From NCBI GenBank assembly GCA_023205875.1, contig CP060755.1:372001-436000 (forward strand): 64,000 nt of DNA. Direction: 5' to 3'. Positions 29,747 through 39,441 of the stretch are shown piece by piece (within the stretch, counting starts at the first letter, position 1; the number at the start of each line of letters is the position of its first letter). The translations under genes and the position numbers were made by a program. Origin of the DNA: Chloropicon primus. Taxonomy: Eukaryota > Chlorophyta > Chloropicophyceae > Chloropicales > Chloropicaceae. The notes below the pieces were generated by a model that was not told the DNA's origin, made no database searches, and saw only the letters and a list, made by a program, of their open reading frames with translations.

Positions 29747-31507
29747 TCACAGGCCCCTGAAATCCTCGATCGAGGCGACCGAGCTGGAAAGGCCGATGCT
29801 CCCCACCAGGAGGAGACCGTCGTTTTTGCCGCCCAGGATGGACGGGCTCTGCTTCCCCTCCTCCTCCCCCTGAGAAGGTTTTTTGGAAGGTGCGGGCTTC
29901 CTTGGTTTCGTGGCCTTGCTCCAGTCAAGAAAGCACTCGACGGTCCCTTGGAGGTTCTCGACCTCGTCGTCCGAAGAATCCTCGAAACCCAAGTCCGCAG
30001 GAGAAGTCTTGCCCTTCTCCGAATCAGGCGCGGGGTCCACATCCAGGACCTGGAAAGGCAGCAATTCCTGGGGGACCTGGAAAGGCTTGGGCGGCGCGCC
30101 CGCAACCGGGTCATCGCTGGACAGGCCCCAAGCTTCCTCCATGAGCTCGTCCACAGGCGTCCGGTAGGGAACAATCGCCTTGCTTGGCGAGGAGGTCGGG
30201 GGTTGCCTTGAGCTGGCCTCCCTCGCAGAGATCTCGTTCAGAACCCTGTCTAGAGTGAAGACCTCCATGTTGACGTTTGGGTTGAGGCCCAGGGCCCTCC
30301 AGCCCCAAGAGTAGTCTAGCAAGACTTGGTCGGCAATGTCCCCCGCGCAGCAGTAGGCCTGGCCCAGCAGGGCCGTCGTGCTGCAAGCGATGCTGCCTGC
30401 CACCCTGGAAAAGGCGGTGAGTGGACTCATCCTCCCAAAGTTACTCGATGAATTGCTTCCGGTGCCCTGAGAGTTGGACTCTCCCAGCTCCTCCAGGAAC
30501 TCCTTGATCTCCGGGGGATCGCCCATGCCATCCATGGCATCCAGGTCGTCGCTCTCCGGGCCATTCTCCTCGTTGTCGCTCTCGAACCCAGAATTACTCG
30601 AGCTCGGGAGGTTCAGACCAGACACCATGGTCGCCGCCTTGACAACGTCCGAGACGGTCTGCTTCCTATTCGATTTCCTTTTCGATATGAGTGACTGGCA
30701 CAGGATCCTCCTGGCGATCGACCAGGCTTGCTCGAGCTGGGTCGAGGACAGAAACATCGGCTTGTAAGAGACTGCGCCTTTGTCTGTTTTGAGGACCACC
30801 CTCACCCCTGGCACGGAGAAAAGGGGCACCACGGACGTTTGCCGTCCCCCCAGAAGCCTTGCCGCCTCCTTCTCCCCGCTCTCCTCCTGGACGATCTTCC
30901 TGGCGCTCTCGCGCTCCGCTTCGTCGCAGGCAATCTCATAGTACGTTGGGAACTTCCGCGTGAGCTTGAAAGCCAAGGACAAAGGCAACGAGCTCACTTG
31001 GTCCGATTTTTCGTCTCTCTTCGCCACCCGCTTGGCCTTTCTCTGCCTCTCTTTCCCCTTCGAGTCGGCCGGAGTTTCGCGCATAGGCAAACACACAAGG
31101 AAGCAAGTCAGTCCGCCACGCCAGGCAATGCAGCCCACTCAGGAGAGACAGAGAGACACAGAGAGACAGAGATCAATAGGCAAACGTCTCCTCACCTTCG
31201 CAAGCCTCGGCGCCCACTCGGCGAAGCTTTGCGTCCACTGGACCCCGTTCCACCACCCCCGCCCCTTCCCCTCGCCCCGCTTCAGCTTCCTCCTCGCCCT
31301 CGAGACGACCTCTCGCCTGACTTTGCAGGCACTTTTCGCAGACTCCTTGCTCGCGAAGAACTGCAGCTTGAGTCCCCCTGCTCCTTCCCTCGTCCCGAGC
31401 GAGTCCACATTCACCGTCGCCCTGTTGAAGTGGTACAGCACCCCAAGGCACGCCACCGGGACCCTCTTCCCCTTCCTCCTCTCCTTCCCCTCCCCACCGC
31501 TCGCCAT
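29747..31507 (-). CDS. Tic22-like family protein (tentative)
   Basis: Predicted exons 31507-31196 and about 31042-29747 (donor GTGAGG; acceptor AGGCAG or the alternative at 31057, both in phase), giving about 535 residues. The pattern of three short repeats fits Tic22, a chaperone-like component at the chloroplast inner envelope: VPVACLGVLYHFN...LKLQFFASKESAKSA, then LPLSLAFKLTRKFP, then VVPLFSVPGVRVVL...KPMFLSSTQLEQAW. Plants have a longer Tic22-like protein of about this size. The C-terminal half is acidic, serine-rich and disordered with a cysteine/glycine patch in the middle. Some residues in the acceptor area remain uncertain. Divergent from the S4 gene. Confidence 0.55.
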
Positions 31508-31559
31508 TCCTCGTCCCACAAACTGGATAACAAACCGCTCCGCTTGTGGCGCACACTCC

Positions 31560-31600
<41 letters not shown>

Positions 31601-31935
31601 GATGATGATGGAGAGCAGAGCGTGACGGTGAGGGAGGCACGCCGCACCGGGCCACGGGTGGGACAAGGAACTGCTTCCGCTTCCTCTGGCGAAAGAGAAC
31701 GCGAAGGACGCACGCGGGGAGGAGGAGGGACCTGGTTTGGGGATGGGATGGGATGGGAGACAGGGATAGGGATAGGGAGCCGCTGTGGAGGGGAACGGGA
31801 ACCGGGAGATGTCGTCGATTCGCGTGTGATTCCAGGAGATTGGGGGCCACGCCCACCGATGAGGCAATGTGGTGAGGCAAGGTCGGACGGTGCAAGTATT
31901 GTTTGAGGTGGTTGGGACATCTGAAACCAGCGGGG
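31508..31935. promoter_or_regulatory. Divergent promoter region with CGA repeat
   Basis: Between the Tic22-like and S4 genes. A CGA trinucleotide run of about 13 units at 31559-31600, then GATGATGATG, and GGGATGGGATGG tandem units near 31738-31760. Confidence 0.5.
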
Positions 31936-32908
31936 ATGCGTTTGGTGACGAAGGCTTCGTCGAGGGGCGGCAAAAGTCGCAAGGATCTCGTCCTGAAGTT
32001 TGCGGGGAGGGCGGAGAGGGCGGCGGAGAGGTACCAGACCAGGTGGGTGGGCAAAATGGCCCAAACCTCTTTCGTTGGCATTGGCGCACGCGTTACTGAA
32101 CGAGAGAGAGTCTTCGTCTTCTTCTACCTTGTTTCCCTTGGGCAGCGTCACCCCTTTCCTTCCGCTGGCCACGTGGAGGGACCTCGAGCAATACTTCAAG
32201 CGCAGAGCGGACGTCGCGTGCGTGGCGACGGGGGGTTACGAGGAAGCGGAGAGGAGGCTGGTGGTTTTGGGAAGGCCTGAGCTCGTGCAGGCCAAGACAG
32301 GCGTCGAACTCGGAGGAGAAGGCGAGACACGGTGGGAGGAGGATTACGTGGCTTGCTTGTCCATCAACGGGAATTTCAAGTTCGACGAGAAGAAGAGAAG
32401 CCACAGGCATGTCTTGGGCTCGATCTTAGGTTGCGGCATCGGCAGGGAGGTCGTCGGCGACGTCCTCGTTCCCCCCCAAGGCTCCTCTGTGGACGAGACA
32501 GATCTCACCATCCACGCCATCGTGTCCGCGGACATGAGCGACTTCTTGGAGCACAGCCTGACCCGGATAGGGAGGGTCCCCGTGAAATCGACCCGAGTAC
32601 CTTTGAGCGAGGTCGTCAACCTTCCGTCGTCCAACTCGGGCTCCGAGGACAATGCTGTGATGAGGACTTGCTCCAGCAGCCGGATCGACGCTGTTGCCAG
32701 CGCCAGCTTCAAGATCTCGAGGTCGAAAGTCGTCGAAGCTGTGAAGAAGGGAGAGATTCAGCTGAACTGGGAGCCGTGCACGAAGCCCGGAACCGTCGTC
32801 TCCAAAGGCGACGTCATCACATTCAGGGGAAGGGGAAGGTCTCGCATCCTTTCTCTGGAAGTGAACCGAAGAGACCGAACGGTTGTGGAATTCTGCCTCT
32901 TCACCTAA
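31936..32908 (+). CDS. PSII-S4/YlmH-type RNA-binding protein
   Basis: S4-domain RNA-binding protein of the cyanobacterial/plastid photosystem II S4 type. Exons 31936-32042 and 32146-32908 (donor GTGGGT, acceptor TTGGGCAG) share a serine codon and give 289 residues. The N-terminal GRAERAAERYQT continues into VTPFLPLATWRDLEQYF, as expected for the family, and ATGGYEEAERRLVVLGRPE matches its conserved GGYxxAER segment. The C-terminal S4 domain is canonical (RIDAVASASFKISRSKVVEA, VSKGDVITFRGRGRS). A plastid location is likely. Tandem TGTAATGTAA at 32934-32943 marks a probable poly(A) signal before the next gene. Confidence 0.85.
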
Positions 32909-33050
32909 AGATCGATCATGACCGCATCGGTTGTGTAATGTAACTTCTTATTCCTTGTTGTTGCACTCTCTCTGTTGCTCTTAACTCTCCAGCAAGCTTC
33001 ACTCTCATCTCGTCGTCAGTCGAAGGCGAAGGCGAAGGCGAAGGGTGGTG

Positions 33051-33350
33051 ATGAGCTTGCCGAGGAACGGACGAAACGGTCTGAATAATCTGCTCAAGGC
33101 TGCGGACAGGGTCGGACTCGCTCTCTGCGGCGCCGCCTTGGCCGCCTACGTCATCTTTGAACCGGGCAAGGAGTAAGTCACGTCCAGGTTTCTCCACCTC
33201 AACTCGATCTCGATGGAAACGCACACTGACACACGTAGCTCTCTCTCTCTCTCTCTGCTGGTTCCGTCGGTGCCCAGAAAGCCGCTGCAGAAGGAAAAGC
33301 AGCGCAAGGCTACCGAAGCCCTCAAGGAGAGGGCGGAGAGGCGAGGGTAG
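33051..33350 (+). CDS. Small single-pass membrane protein
   Basis: Exons 33051-33172 and 33278-33350 (donor GTAAGT, acceptor TGCCCAG) join across a glutamate codon to give 64 residues. The protein has a basic N-terminus (MSLPRNGRNG), one hydrophobic helix (GLALCGAALAAYVIF) and a charged C-terminal helix (EKQRKATEALKERAERR). Without splicing a stop follows the helix at once. This layout is common for supernumerary subunits of mitochondrial respiratory complexes, but I do not recognise the family. The next gene starts 43 bp after its stop. Confidence 0.6.
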
Positions 33351-33393
33351 GCGCAAAGGCGTCACTCGGAGGCACGGCCTCGAGCTGAGAGAG

Positions 33394-33612
33394 ATGCCAT
33401 TGTTGGGAGGTGCGAGGGCTGGGAGCGGGGAATTCGTGTCGAGCGCCAAGGAGGACTGCACGAGCTGTCGCGTGATTGGGACCGTCGCTTGCCTCGGGAG
33501 CAGCGCCTACATTGCATTTCATACGCAGGGAAAGAAGGGTTTCCACAGATCGATCGGGGTGTTTGCCTCGACAGGCCTCATCGTCATGGGAGCTATGAGA
33601 GCCTTGACGTGA
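33394..33612 (+). CDS. DMAC1-like (DUF4536) small membrane protein
   Basis: 72 residues. The core DCTSCRVIGTVACLGSSAYI carries the C-x2-C-R motif and first helix of the DMAC1/TMEM261 family, followed by a second hydrophobic helix (SIGVFASTGLIVMGAM). In animals DMAC1 assembles the distal membrane arm of mitochondrial complex I. ATG 33394 is 43 bp after the previous stop and its own stop is 38 bp before the SDR start, so the three may be transcribed together. Confidence 0.65.
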   Translation: MPLLGGARAGSGEFVSSAKEDCTSCRVIGTVACLGSSAYIAFHTQGKKGFHRSIGVFASTGLIVMGAMRALT

Positions 33613-33650
33613 GAGAGGGACAAAGGCGTTTTAGACGTTGGGAACTGAGG

Positions 33651-34760
33651 ATGGGGACAAAGCGGTGGGGGCTGAGCCCCGTGTGGCACCCCATGAACAT
33701 GATCCGAATGGTGGTGTGGTTCATATACCTGTTGCTGTCCCACGCCCAGGTTTTTCGGAAACCAGGGGAACGTGATGACTGGAAGCAGAAGCTCCCCAAA
33801 GTGAGCTTGGGAGGCTCCACCGTCATGATCACCGGGCCATCCTCTGGCCTAGGTTTCGCGTTTGCCCTCGAGTTCGCCAAAGTGAAGGGTTGCCACGTTG
33901 TGCTCCTGTGCAGGACCGCAGCGAGTGCCGAGGCCACGGAGTCCAGGATAAGGCGTGCGATTCCGGACGCAAGCTTGGAATCCTTTGCTCTTGACTTGCG
34001 TGATCCCCAAGGTGTTCTCTCGTTTGCAAGGAGATTCGCTCAAGGGCTTGGCGCAAGGGGAAAACGCCGTCCACCCCTGAAACTCTTGGTGAACAATGCT
34101 GGGGTCTACAGTCGCCAGGCCACTTACACCGAGGCGCACGGTTTGGAGAGGACGTTTGCAGCAAATATTTTCGGCCACTACCTTCTGACCGACGAGCTCC
34201 TGCCCCTCCTTTCCGAGGCCCGGGGCACGGTGGCGTTCACCAGCTCCTTCTCGCACAGGGCGGTGACGGAGTCCGAATTCCAGGCCTTTCTGAAAGGAGT
34301 GGTGCACCGCGGGGAGGACAAAGGCCACAGCAAGGGCGGGTCAAGGAAGGCGAAGATGTACCCCGCGCAGGCATACGCATGCACGAAGCTGGCCGTGCTG
34401 CTGCTTCCTGAATACTTGAGATCCGCGAGCAGATACGAGGGGGTCAAGTACCTTTGGGTCGACCCCGGAGCAGTGAACACAAGAATCACGAGATCGTGGC
34501 CCTGCTTGCTAGTCGGATCCTATCAGATAGTGCTGAAGGCACTCGGTCTGTTCGCGGACCCCGCGAGAATTGCAGCGAGCCTTGCCGGGGCAATACAAGG
34601 CGGCTTGGACGGCGTCTACCTTTTTGGCGAAAGGGGGGATCGCTTGAACGCCTCGATGCTTTCCAAGGACTTGGGCCTTGCCCTGCAGCTGGTCCACAGG
34701 TGCGAGGACGTCAGGAGGAGCTTAAACTTGTGCGAACAACGCGAGTTGTGTCAGCGGTAG
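33651..34760 (+). CDS. Short-chain dehydrogenase/reductase, membrane-anchored
   Basis: NAD(P)-dependent oxidoreductase, 369 residues. A hydrophobic segment near the N-terminus (MVVWFIYLLLSHAQV) suggests a membrane anchor. The Rossmann motif is TGPSSGLGFA (T-G-x3-G-x-G), then NNAGVYS, the catalytic serine in FTSSFSH and the Y-x3-K pair in YACTK. It resembles retinol-dehydrogenase/protochlorophyllide-reductase-like SDRs; the substrate cannot be told. The frame is open upstream of 33651 through the DMAC1-like gene, but that part is not SDR-like. Confidence 0.88.
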   Translation: MGTKRWGLSPVWHPMNMIRMVVWFIYLLLSHAQVFRKPGERDDWKQKLPKVSLGGSTVMITGPSSGLGFAFALEFAKVKGCHVVLLCRTAASAEATESRIRRAIPDASLESFALDLRDPQGVLSFARRFAQGLGARGKRRPPLKLLVNNAGVYSRQATYTEAHGLERTFAANIFGHYLLTDELLPLLSEARGTVAFTSSFSHRAVTESEFQAFLKGVVHRGEDKGHSKGGSRKAKMYPAQAYACTKLAVLLLPEYLRSASRYEGVKYLWVDPGAVNTRITRSWPCLLVGSYQIVLKALGLFADPARIAASLAGAIQGGLDGVYLFGERGDRLNASMLSKDLGLALQLVHRCEDVRRSLNLCEQRELCQR

Positions 34761-34806
34761 CTATGTGATACAACAGAAATACATTTTAACGGGTCCGCTT
34801 CCCTTT

Positions 34807-35565
34807 TTACATATCAAGCAAGGCGTCGAGCTCGTCGTCTTCGTCGTTGAGTCCCAAGCCGCTCACTTGCGCCGTAACGTCTTGCTCACTTTCCCCTCGA
34901 TTATCAAAGCTCAGAAGCTCCTCTAGGTCCTCGTCCTCTTGGTTTTGCCCCTGCACCTTGACCACGCTCTTGGCCTTGTGGTTTGGTTGATCAGCAGCAC
35001 CTTGCCCCCCCTTCGCTCTTGGCTTCCTTGGCCTTGCAGGTTTGTGTGGTGGCGCACCCATCTCGGGCACCATCCTTTCGTCGAGGCCTCGAACAAGCTT
35101 CTCGGCAGGTAGCTGAGCCAAGGCGTACTCCAGCGCCCCCAGATCCAAATCGAAGAGGTCCCTCGTGGATGTGTCAAACTGGAGTGCATCCAGCGAGAAG
35201 CCATCGCTTGACTCCCCCCACACGAACCCCCATCGCTGCTCTGCTGACGTCGACGTCGCGGCCGCTCCCGCCGCGTACCATCGGTCGCTCGACGCCTGGC
35301 TTATCAATTCTTCGAGGTCCAGATCGCGGTCCACTTGGTTGTAATCCACCCCATCCCTTGTGAGGGACTCCACCTGCTGCTGCTGTTCTGCGACTCGTTG
35401 GCCCTCGCCTTCCTCGACGTCCCTTTCGCGCCTCGGGTCGATGGGCTTGGTGCTCGTGTCGTCCTTCCGCGATTTCGTCGGACCGCCACGCTTCCTGTGG
35501 TCTCTCCCCTTCTTGCCCTTGTAGGCCTTCCTGGCCGGGGCGGTGGAGAACTCGCCACCCTCCAT
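34807..35565 (-). CDS. Acidic disordered protein, possibly Aven-like
   Basis: 252 residues from the MEGGEF methionine; the ORF could be longer only with a GTG start. The N-terminus is basic (KAYKGKKGRDHRKRGG), the rest acidic. The order of features resembles the cell-death regulator Aven: a basic start, an aromatic central segment (DGFSLDALQFD... FDLDLGALEYALAQLPAEKL), an acidic DLEELLSFD, and a C-terminal DELDALLDM. This is a pattern match only; no enzyme motif is seen. Convergent with the SDR gene, 46 bp between stops. Confidence 0.45.
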   Translation of the reverse strand: MEGGEFSTAPARKAYKGKKGRDHRKRGGPTKSRKDDTSTKPIDPRRERDVEEGEGQRVAEQQQQVESLTRDGVDYNQVDRDLDLEELISQASSDRWYAAGAAATSTSAEQRWGFVWGESSDGFSLDALQFDTSTRDLFDLDLGALEYALAQLPAEKLVRGLDERMVPEMGAPPHKPARPRKPRAKGGQGAADQPNHKAKSVVKVQGQNQEDEDLEELLSFDNRGESEQDVTAQVSGLGLNDEDDELDALLDM

Positions 35566-36006
35566 GATATGATTGCTCGTTTGTCTGATGGCCACGGCCA
35601 CCACTTGGGCATTGCCCGAGGGAGGAGGAGGAAGCGAGGAGTTGTCTTGTTGATTAAATGATCAATTAGCAAGTCATAAGTAATAAGTGGTCTCAATCCT
35701 TGCTGCTGCCGTTGTGGGACCAGACCCAGAACGCGATGCCGTCGTTCCCAGGGCCATCACCCCCCGTGCTCTCCCACAAGGGGCAGCAAGGATTCCGCAT
35801 CCCCCCTTCGCTCGGGGACAGGAGACCCCTCCAAGCAATGCTGCGGGGCGATCAGATGCCGAACCAAAAGGTTCTCAGCGTGCCCATGCAAGTGGAGCAG
35901 GAGGAGCGGCTTTCAACAAGGAGGAAGCGGTGGGAAAAGAGTTAGAAAGTCATCGAAATCGTCTCCGGAGCGGAATGATTCTTGTGCCGGGCACGGACGG
36001 TCGCCC
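35566..36006. other. Intergenic region with a weak ORF
   Basis: AT-rich around 35640-35700. A plus-strand ORF (35736-35945, listed separately) is the only candidate gene. Confidence 0.35.
35736..35945 (+). CDS. Weak small ORF, 69 residues
   Basis: Starts MPSFPGPSPPVLSHKGQQG and ends RLSTRRKRWEKS. Proline-rich start and basic end, no known domain. An acceptor-like GGACCAG lies just before it, so it might be a terminal exon. Real or not cannot be decided here. Confidence 0.25.
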   Translation: MPSFPGPSPPVLSHKGQQGFRIPPSLGDRRPLQAMLRGDQMPNQKVLSVPMQVEQEERLSTRRKRWEKS

Positions 36007-36658
36007 TCACCTCTTGCTCGCTTGCTGGTGGTAGTAGTAGTACTGCAGCTGCTGATTGGTGTGGAGCGAGATGCGGCTCTGGCTTCTGTTCTGGACCGCG
36101 ACGCTGCTTCTGTCCCTCCATGTCCCCCTGTCCGACCGGAACGACCGAGGCGTAATCAGGTGATACTCCGAGATTGACCTCCCCGGTATTTCCTTGTCGA
36201 TCCACGTCACAGACTTTTTCACGGGACTGACCCGGCTCCCCCCGCACCCGTCGCCTTTCCAAGGCCTCTTGAGAGACGGCCTTCGCTGCAGCGGCGCGTG
36301 CCGCCTCTTCTGCCGCGAATCCTCCTCCTTGTCGTCGAGAGCGTTTGCCGAGTGGTAACTGCCGAGCGATGAATACGATTTGATTGCGGCGGTAAAGGGA
36401 GAGAGAGGGAGGAAGGGATGGAGGAGCGCGCGCGTACGCTCTCGTCAGTCATCGCCCCGACGAAAGGCAGCCGAAAGAAAAACATTCTCACCTGGCGCTA
36501 TCGGTAAGCGTTCTGTGCACCTCCTGCATTCGCTGGACCTGCACGCTGTACGGCTCGCTCGCTATCCTGTGCAGCTTCGTGCCGCCCTTCTTGTGCTTCC
36601 CCTTCCCCTTCGTGTGCGACAGCACTTGGTCGTCCCCAACCACCCACGTCTTCAGCAT
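36007..36658 (-). CDS. Basic protein with PP1-docking-like KSVTW motif
   Basis: Predicted exons 36658-36492 and 36358-36007 (donor GTGAGA, acceptor CTCGGCAG) join across a serine codon and give 172 residues; neither exon alone forms a long ORF, so the gene is easy to miss. It starts MLKTWVVGDDQVLSHTKGKG, is rich in K/R/S, and contains SPVKKSVTWIDKEIPGRS. K-S-V-T-W fits the RVxF consensus by which proteins dock on protein phosphatase 1. The tail has four tyrosines in a row. I do not recognise the family. A stop codon lies shortly upstream of the ATG in this frame; additional 5' exons are possible. Confidence 0.5.
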
Positions 36659-37388
36659 ACCTTCCCAGCAATCGACAGAGCGCCCGCGTACCCGTTACTC
36701 TGGACGTGGAGTCTTGCAGACGGCCCTCATCCGGAGAACACCAGAACCGTGTTCCTCCCGCGTTCCTTCGCGGCGTGCGTGGTGGCCCCCCAGCCTCCGT
36801 CGTCGTCGTCCTCGTCGTCGTGTGGACTGTTTTCAATGAGACCAAACCTCCGTGCGATTGCGAGGGGTCGACTCCACCTTCCTCGTTGCCGTCGCCCCTC
36901 CCTTCCCTCGGGGGTAACGCTCCCCATGGCGGAGGGCTTTTGCGAGGGGCGGGAGTTGACACCGGGGGAGAGGGATGGGGATGCGAGAGGGCTCGCAGGG
37001 GGATGGACTCTCCTCCCCCTCCCCTTTCGAAAGAGCTCTCCCTCGACGCCATCGGCGCACGGACGGAGGAACTGAGCCAAGGATCCTCATCGGTGCGGAG
37101 GATGCTGAGGATGGCGGCCCTCGGCGGCGAGAGATGGAGGGCGCCGAGGGGAGGGATGCGAGAGATGGAATGCGAGAGGTGGAATGCGAGGGATGCGAGG
37201 CCGCCTTCCCCTCCTCTCCCTCCTAGCCGTCCGACCCCCATTGCGCTTTCGCATCGCAGTGCAATCGCGGTCTCCAGCAGGAGTGTCCGAGATCGAGGCG
37301 CTGGAAGGCGAGCGACAAAGTGTGTGGCTCTCCTGCGCGCGTCGCGTCGCGTGGCGTCTCTCCTGGTGTCTACGTCGAGGAGTCAGAG
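36659..37388. promoter_or_regulatory. Divergent region with GATGCGAG-type imperfect repeats
   Basis: Between divergent genes. Purine-rich imperfect repeats of GATGCGAG/GGAATGCGAG occur at about 37110-37200. ORFs run through on both strands because of composition; one minus-strand piece (DDEDDDDGGWG...) looks protein-like but no phase-compatible splice to the next exon was found. Confidence 0.4.
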
Positions 37389-38420
37389 ATGGGCGGAGGG
37401 TTAGCGCTGGTGCCGGAGCTGGCGGCGGCGACGAGGTATGCGGCTATCTGCGTGGGATCGGCGCAGGTGGCGTCCGTCGTACTGAAGAAGGGGAAGGACT
37501 CGGGCCAAGTCCTCGTGGTGGGATGCGATTCGTCTTCGTCGTCTTCGTCGTCGTACAACACGGGCGGACTCGATCTGGCGGGCGAGGGAGGGGTGGGGAG
37601 GAACAAGACGTACGTGCCGGAGCCGAAGCCGTTCATGGAAGTGTTCAATCCGAGGACGGCGCTGTTGGTGTTGGGGAGGAACCTCACGTCGCGGCTGGCG
37701 CTTTGGATGAACGAGCTCCAGGAGAACTTGAACGAAGCGGTCGAGAGGGAGGAGGAGAGCGAGGAGGAGGAGGGGCTCGATGTGGACGTCCCCCCCTTCA
37801 GGCCGGTTGTCTCCAAGGCGTTGGTCGGGGTGGCGATGGACTACGCCGTTCTGATCCTGAAGAGGACGTTCGAGATCCTGGCGAGCACCCTCGTGGAGCC
37901 CAAGCTCGCCTGCAAGCTCCTGAAGGACTTCCACGACTCCGCCAAGAGGAAGAGGCTCAAGTACTTCTTCGACAGCGACCTTTCGCTCAAGGTTAGGGTT
38001 GTGACGGGGGCCACGCGGGTCAGGAAGTGCGCCAGGACGGCGGCCAGGGGCGCCTTCCTTGGCTTCCTGGCCGAGCTGACCATCAACGAGGTGGTCGTGA
38101 TCTACAGGACGGCGAAGCTGGCCAAGGACGAGGACAACACGTACTCCGAGAGCCTATGCGAGAAGGAGGGGAGGTATTACACCGACAGCTTGGACTACTT
38201 CCAGCGCCACACGCTCTCCAACTTCGTGAGGGTCTCTTCCAGGTTCGTTTTCGCTTCTGTTGGGGTGGGGGTCGGGTCCCTCATATCGATAAACGAGCCC
38301 AAGGTGCTGCCGGCGGCATTCGGGAAGCTGGGGACCGTCTTGGGCTTTGCAGCGGGCAATTTTCTTGGCGGCAAGCTGGTCGACGTTTTCCTCCTCGAAG
38401 AGACGACGACGGGCTTTTGA
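37389..38420 (+). CDS. Unrecognised membrane-associated protein
   Basis: 343 residues from ATG 37389. Features: a hydrophobic/alanine-rich start, a serine run, an acidic EEE patch around residue 125, helical amphipathic segments (DYAVLILKRTFEILAS), and a C-terminal glycine-rich hydrophobic region (SRFVFASVGVGVGSLISI and LGTVLGFAAGNFLGGKLVD) like a glycine zipper. It reads as a conserved protein but I cannot assign a family. Its 3' end converges on the LHC gene (262 bp between stops). Confidence 0.6.
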   Translation: MGGGLALVPELAAATRYAAICVGSAQVASVVLKKGKDSGQVLVVGCDSSSSSSSSYNTGGLDLAGEGGVGRNKTYVPEPKPFMEVFNPRTALLVLGRNLTSRLALWMNELQENLNEAVEREEESEEEEGLDVDVPPFRPVVSKALVGVAMDYAVLILKRTFEILASTLVEPKLACKLLKDFHDSAKRKRLKYFFDSDLSLKVRVVTGATRVRKCARTAARGAFLGFLAELTINEVVVIYRTAKLAKDEDNTYSESLCEKEGRYYTDSLDYFQRHTLSNFVRVSSRFVFASVGVGVGSLISINEPKVLPAAFGKLGTVLGFAAGNFLGGKLVDVFLLEETTTGF

Positions 38421-38682
38421 TGACTCAGAGAGAGGCAGCAACTCTTTCAGAAAGCGAGCGGGGGCAGAACTAATTGGTGTATTTTCTGGAAAGGAAGGAC
38501 GGCGTGTCGGCGGCGAGGCCGCTGGTGACGAACGAAAATCAATTCTATATTACCATATATCAACCTCTGTTGGCGTGCTTTTTTTTTCTTCTCTTTGATC
38601 GACCATCAAAATTTGACATACAACTCCGCGGTCCCCTTGCGTGCCCCCCGCCCCCCCCTCTCTCTCTCTCTCTTTCCTCCCT

Positions 38683-39441
38683 CTAGCTATGGATGAATGG
38701 GATGGCATCCGTGGTCAGGATGTTGTTCACAAAAGGGTTGGCGAGGTGGTCTCCCCAGCACTCGATAGGACCCTTCCCTTGGACGTTGTACTGGAGCCAG
38801 AAGCCAATGAAGGAGAACATGGCGAGCCTGCCGTTCTTGATCTCCTTGAGCTTGAGCTCCTCCAAGTCCTGGGAGGACCTCGTGGACCATCCGAACAAGT
38901 CGAAGATTCCCCCCGGGTATCCAGACTTGTTGTCGCTGGGCAGCTCGTACTTCTGGAAGATGGGGTCTTGGTTCACGCTCCCCTCCTTCTGCATGTCCTG
39001 GTACCTTCTGATCTCGACCCAGTGCATCAAGAAAAGCTGGATGACGAAGTAGACCTTGGAGTCGTAATCGTACTGGAAGGTCGCGGCGTCCACGAAGTTG
39101 ACGCCGGCGCCCGGCCACTGCACGCCGAGCTTGGCCGCGGCCTCGGGCGCCAGGACCCCGAGGCACCCCAGCATGGCGAAGCGGGCGTGCAAGAGCTCCG
39201 CCTGCGCGAACCACTTGAGCTGCTCCGGCTCCGTCCCGAGCTGGAGAGGATCGAACCCGTAGTCACCCGGGAGGCTCCCGTCCAAGTACTTTGGCTTCGC
39301 CGCTCCAGGGTACCACGAAGGCAAGGTCTTTCCGGCCTTGGCCACCACCCTGCGACGCTGGATCAGCGTCGTCGTCGTCGAGGCTCCCTTCCTCAACGCT
39401 CCGGCGTTCACCTTCGTCATCGATGACGCGCTCGCTTGCAT
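38683..39441 (-). CDS. Light-harvesting chlorophyll a/b protein, Lhca type
   Basis: Antenna protein of photosystem I. 252 residues, one exon. The first about 38 residues are Ser/Thr/Arg-rich with a V-V-A-K-A cleavage-like site, a simple chloroplast transit peptide. Mature part: WYPGAAKPKYLDGSLPGDYG, first helix LLHARFAMLGCLG, middle helix HWVEIRRYQD, third helix EIKNGRLAMFSFIGFW and the LHCI ending QGKGPIECWGDHLANPF. The chlorophyll ligand before the first helix arginine is His, not the Asn of red-shifted Lhca3/4. The lack of an ER signal points to a primary plastid. Confidence 0.93.
   Translation of the reverse strand: MQASASSMTKVNAGALRKGASTTTTLIQRRRVVAKAGKTLPSWYPGAAKPKYLDGSLPGDYGFDPLQLGTEPEQLKWFAQAELLHARFAMLGCLGVLAPEAAAKLGVQWPGAGVNFVDAATFQYDYDSKVYFVIQLFLMHWVEIRRYQDMQKEGSVNQDPIFQKYELPSDNKSGYPGGIFDLFGWSTRSSQDLEELKLKEIKNGRLAMFSFIGFWLQYNVQGKGPIECWGDHLANPFVNNILTTDAIPFIHS

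Noticed and set aside
36727-37080. Minus-strand frame with an acidic DDEDDDD stretch as an upstream exon of the KSVTW gene
   Set aside because: No donor in the right phase joins it to the following exon.
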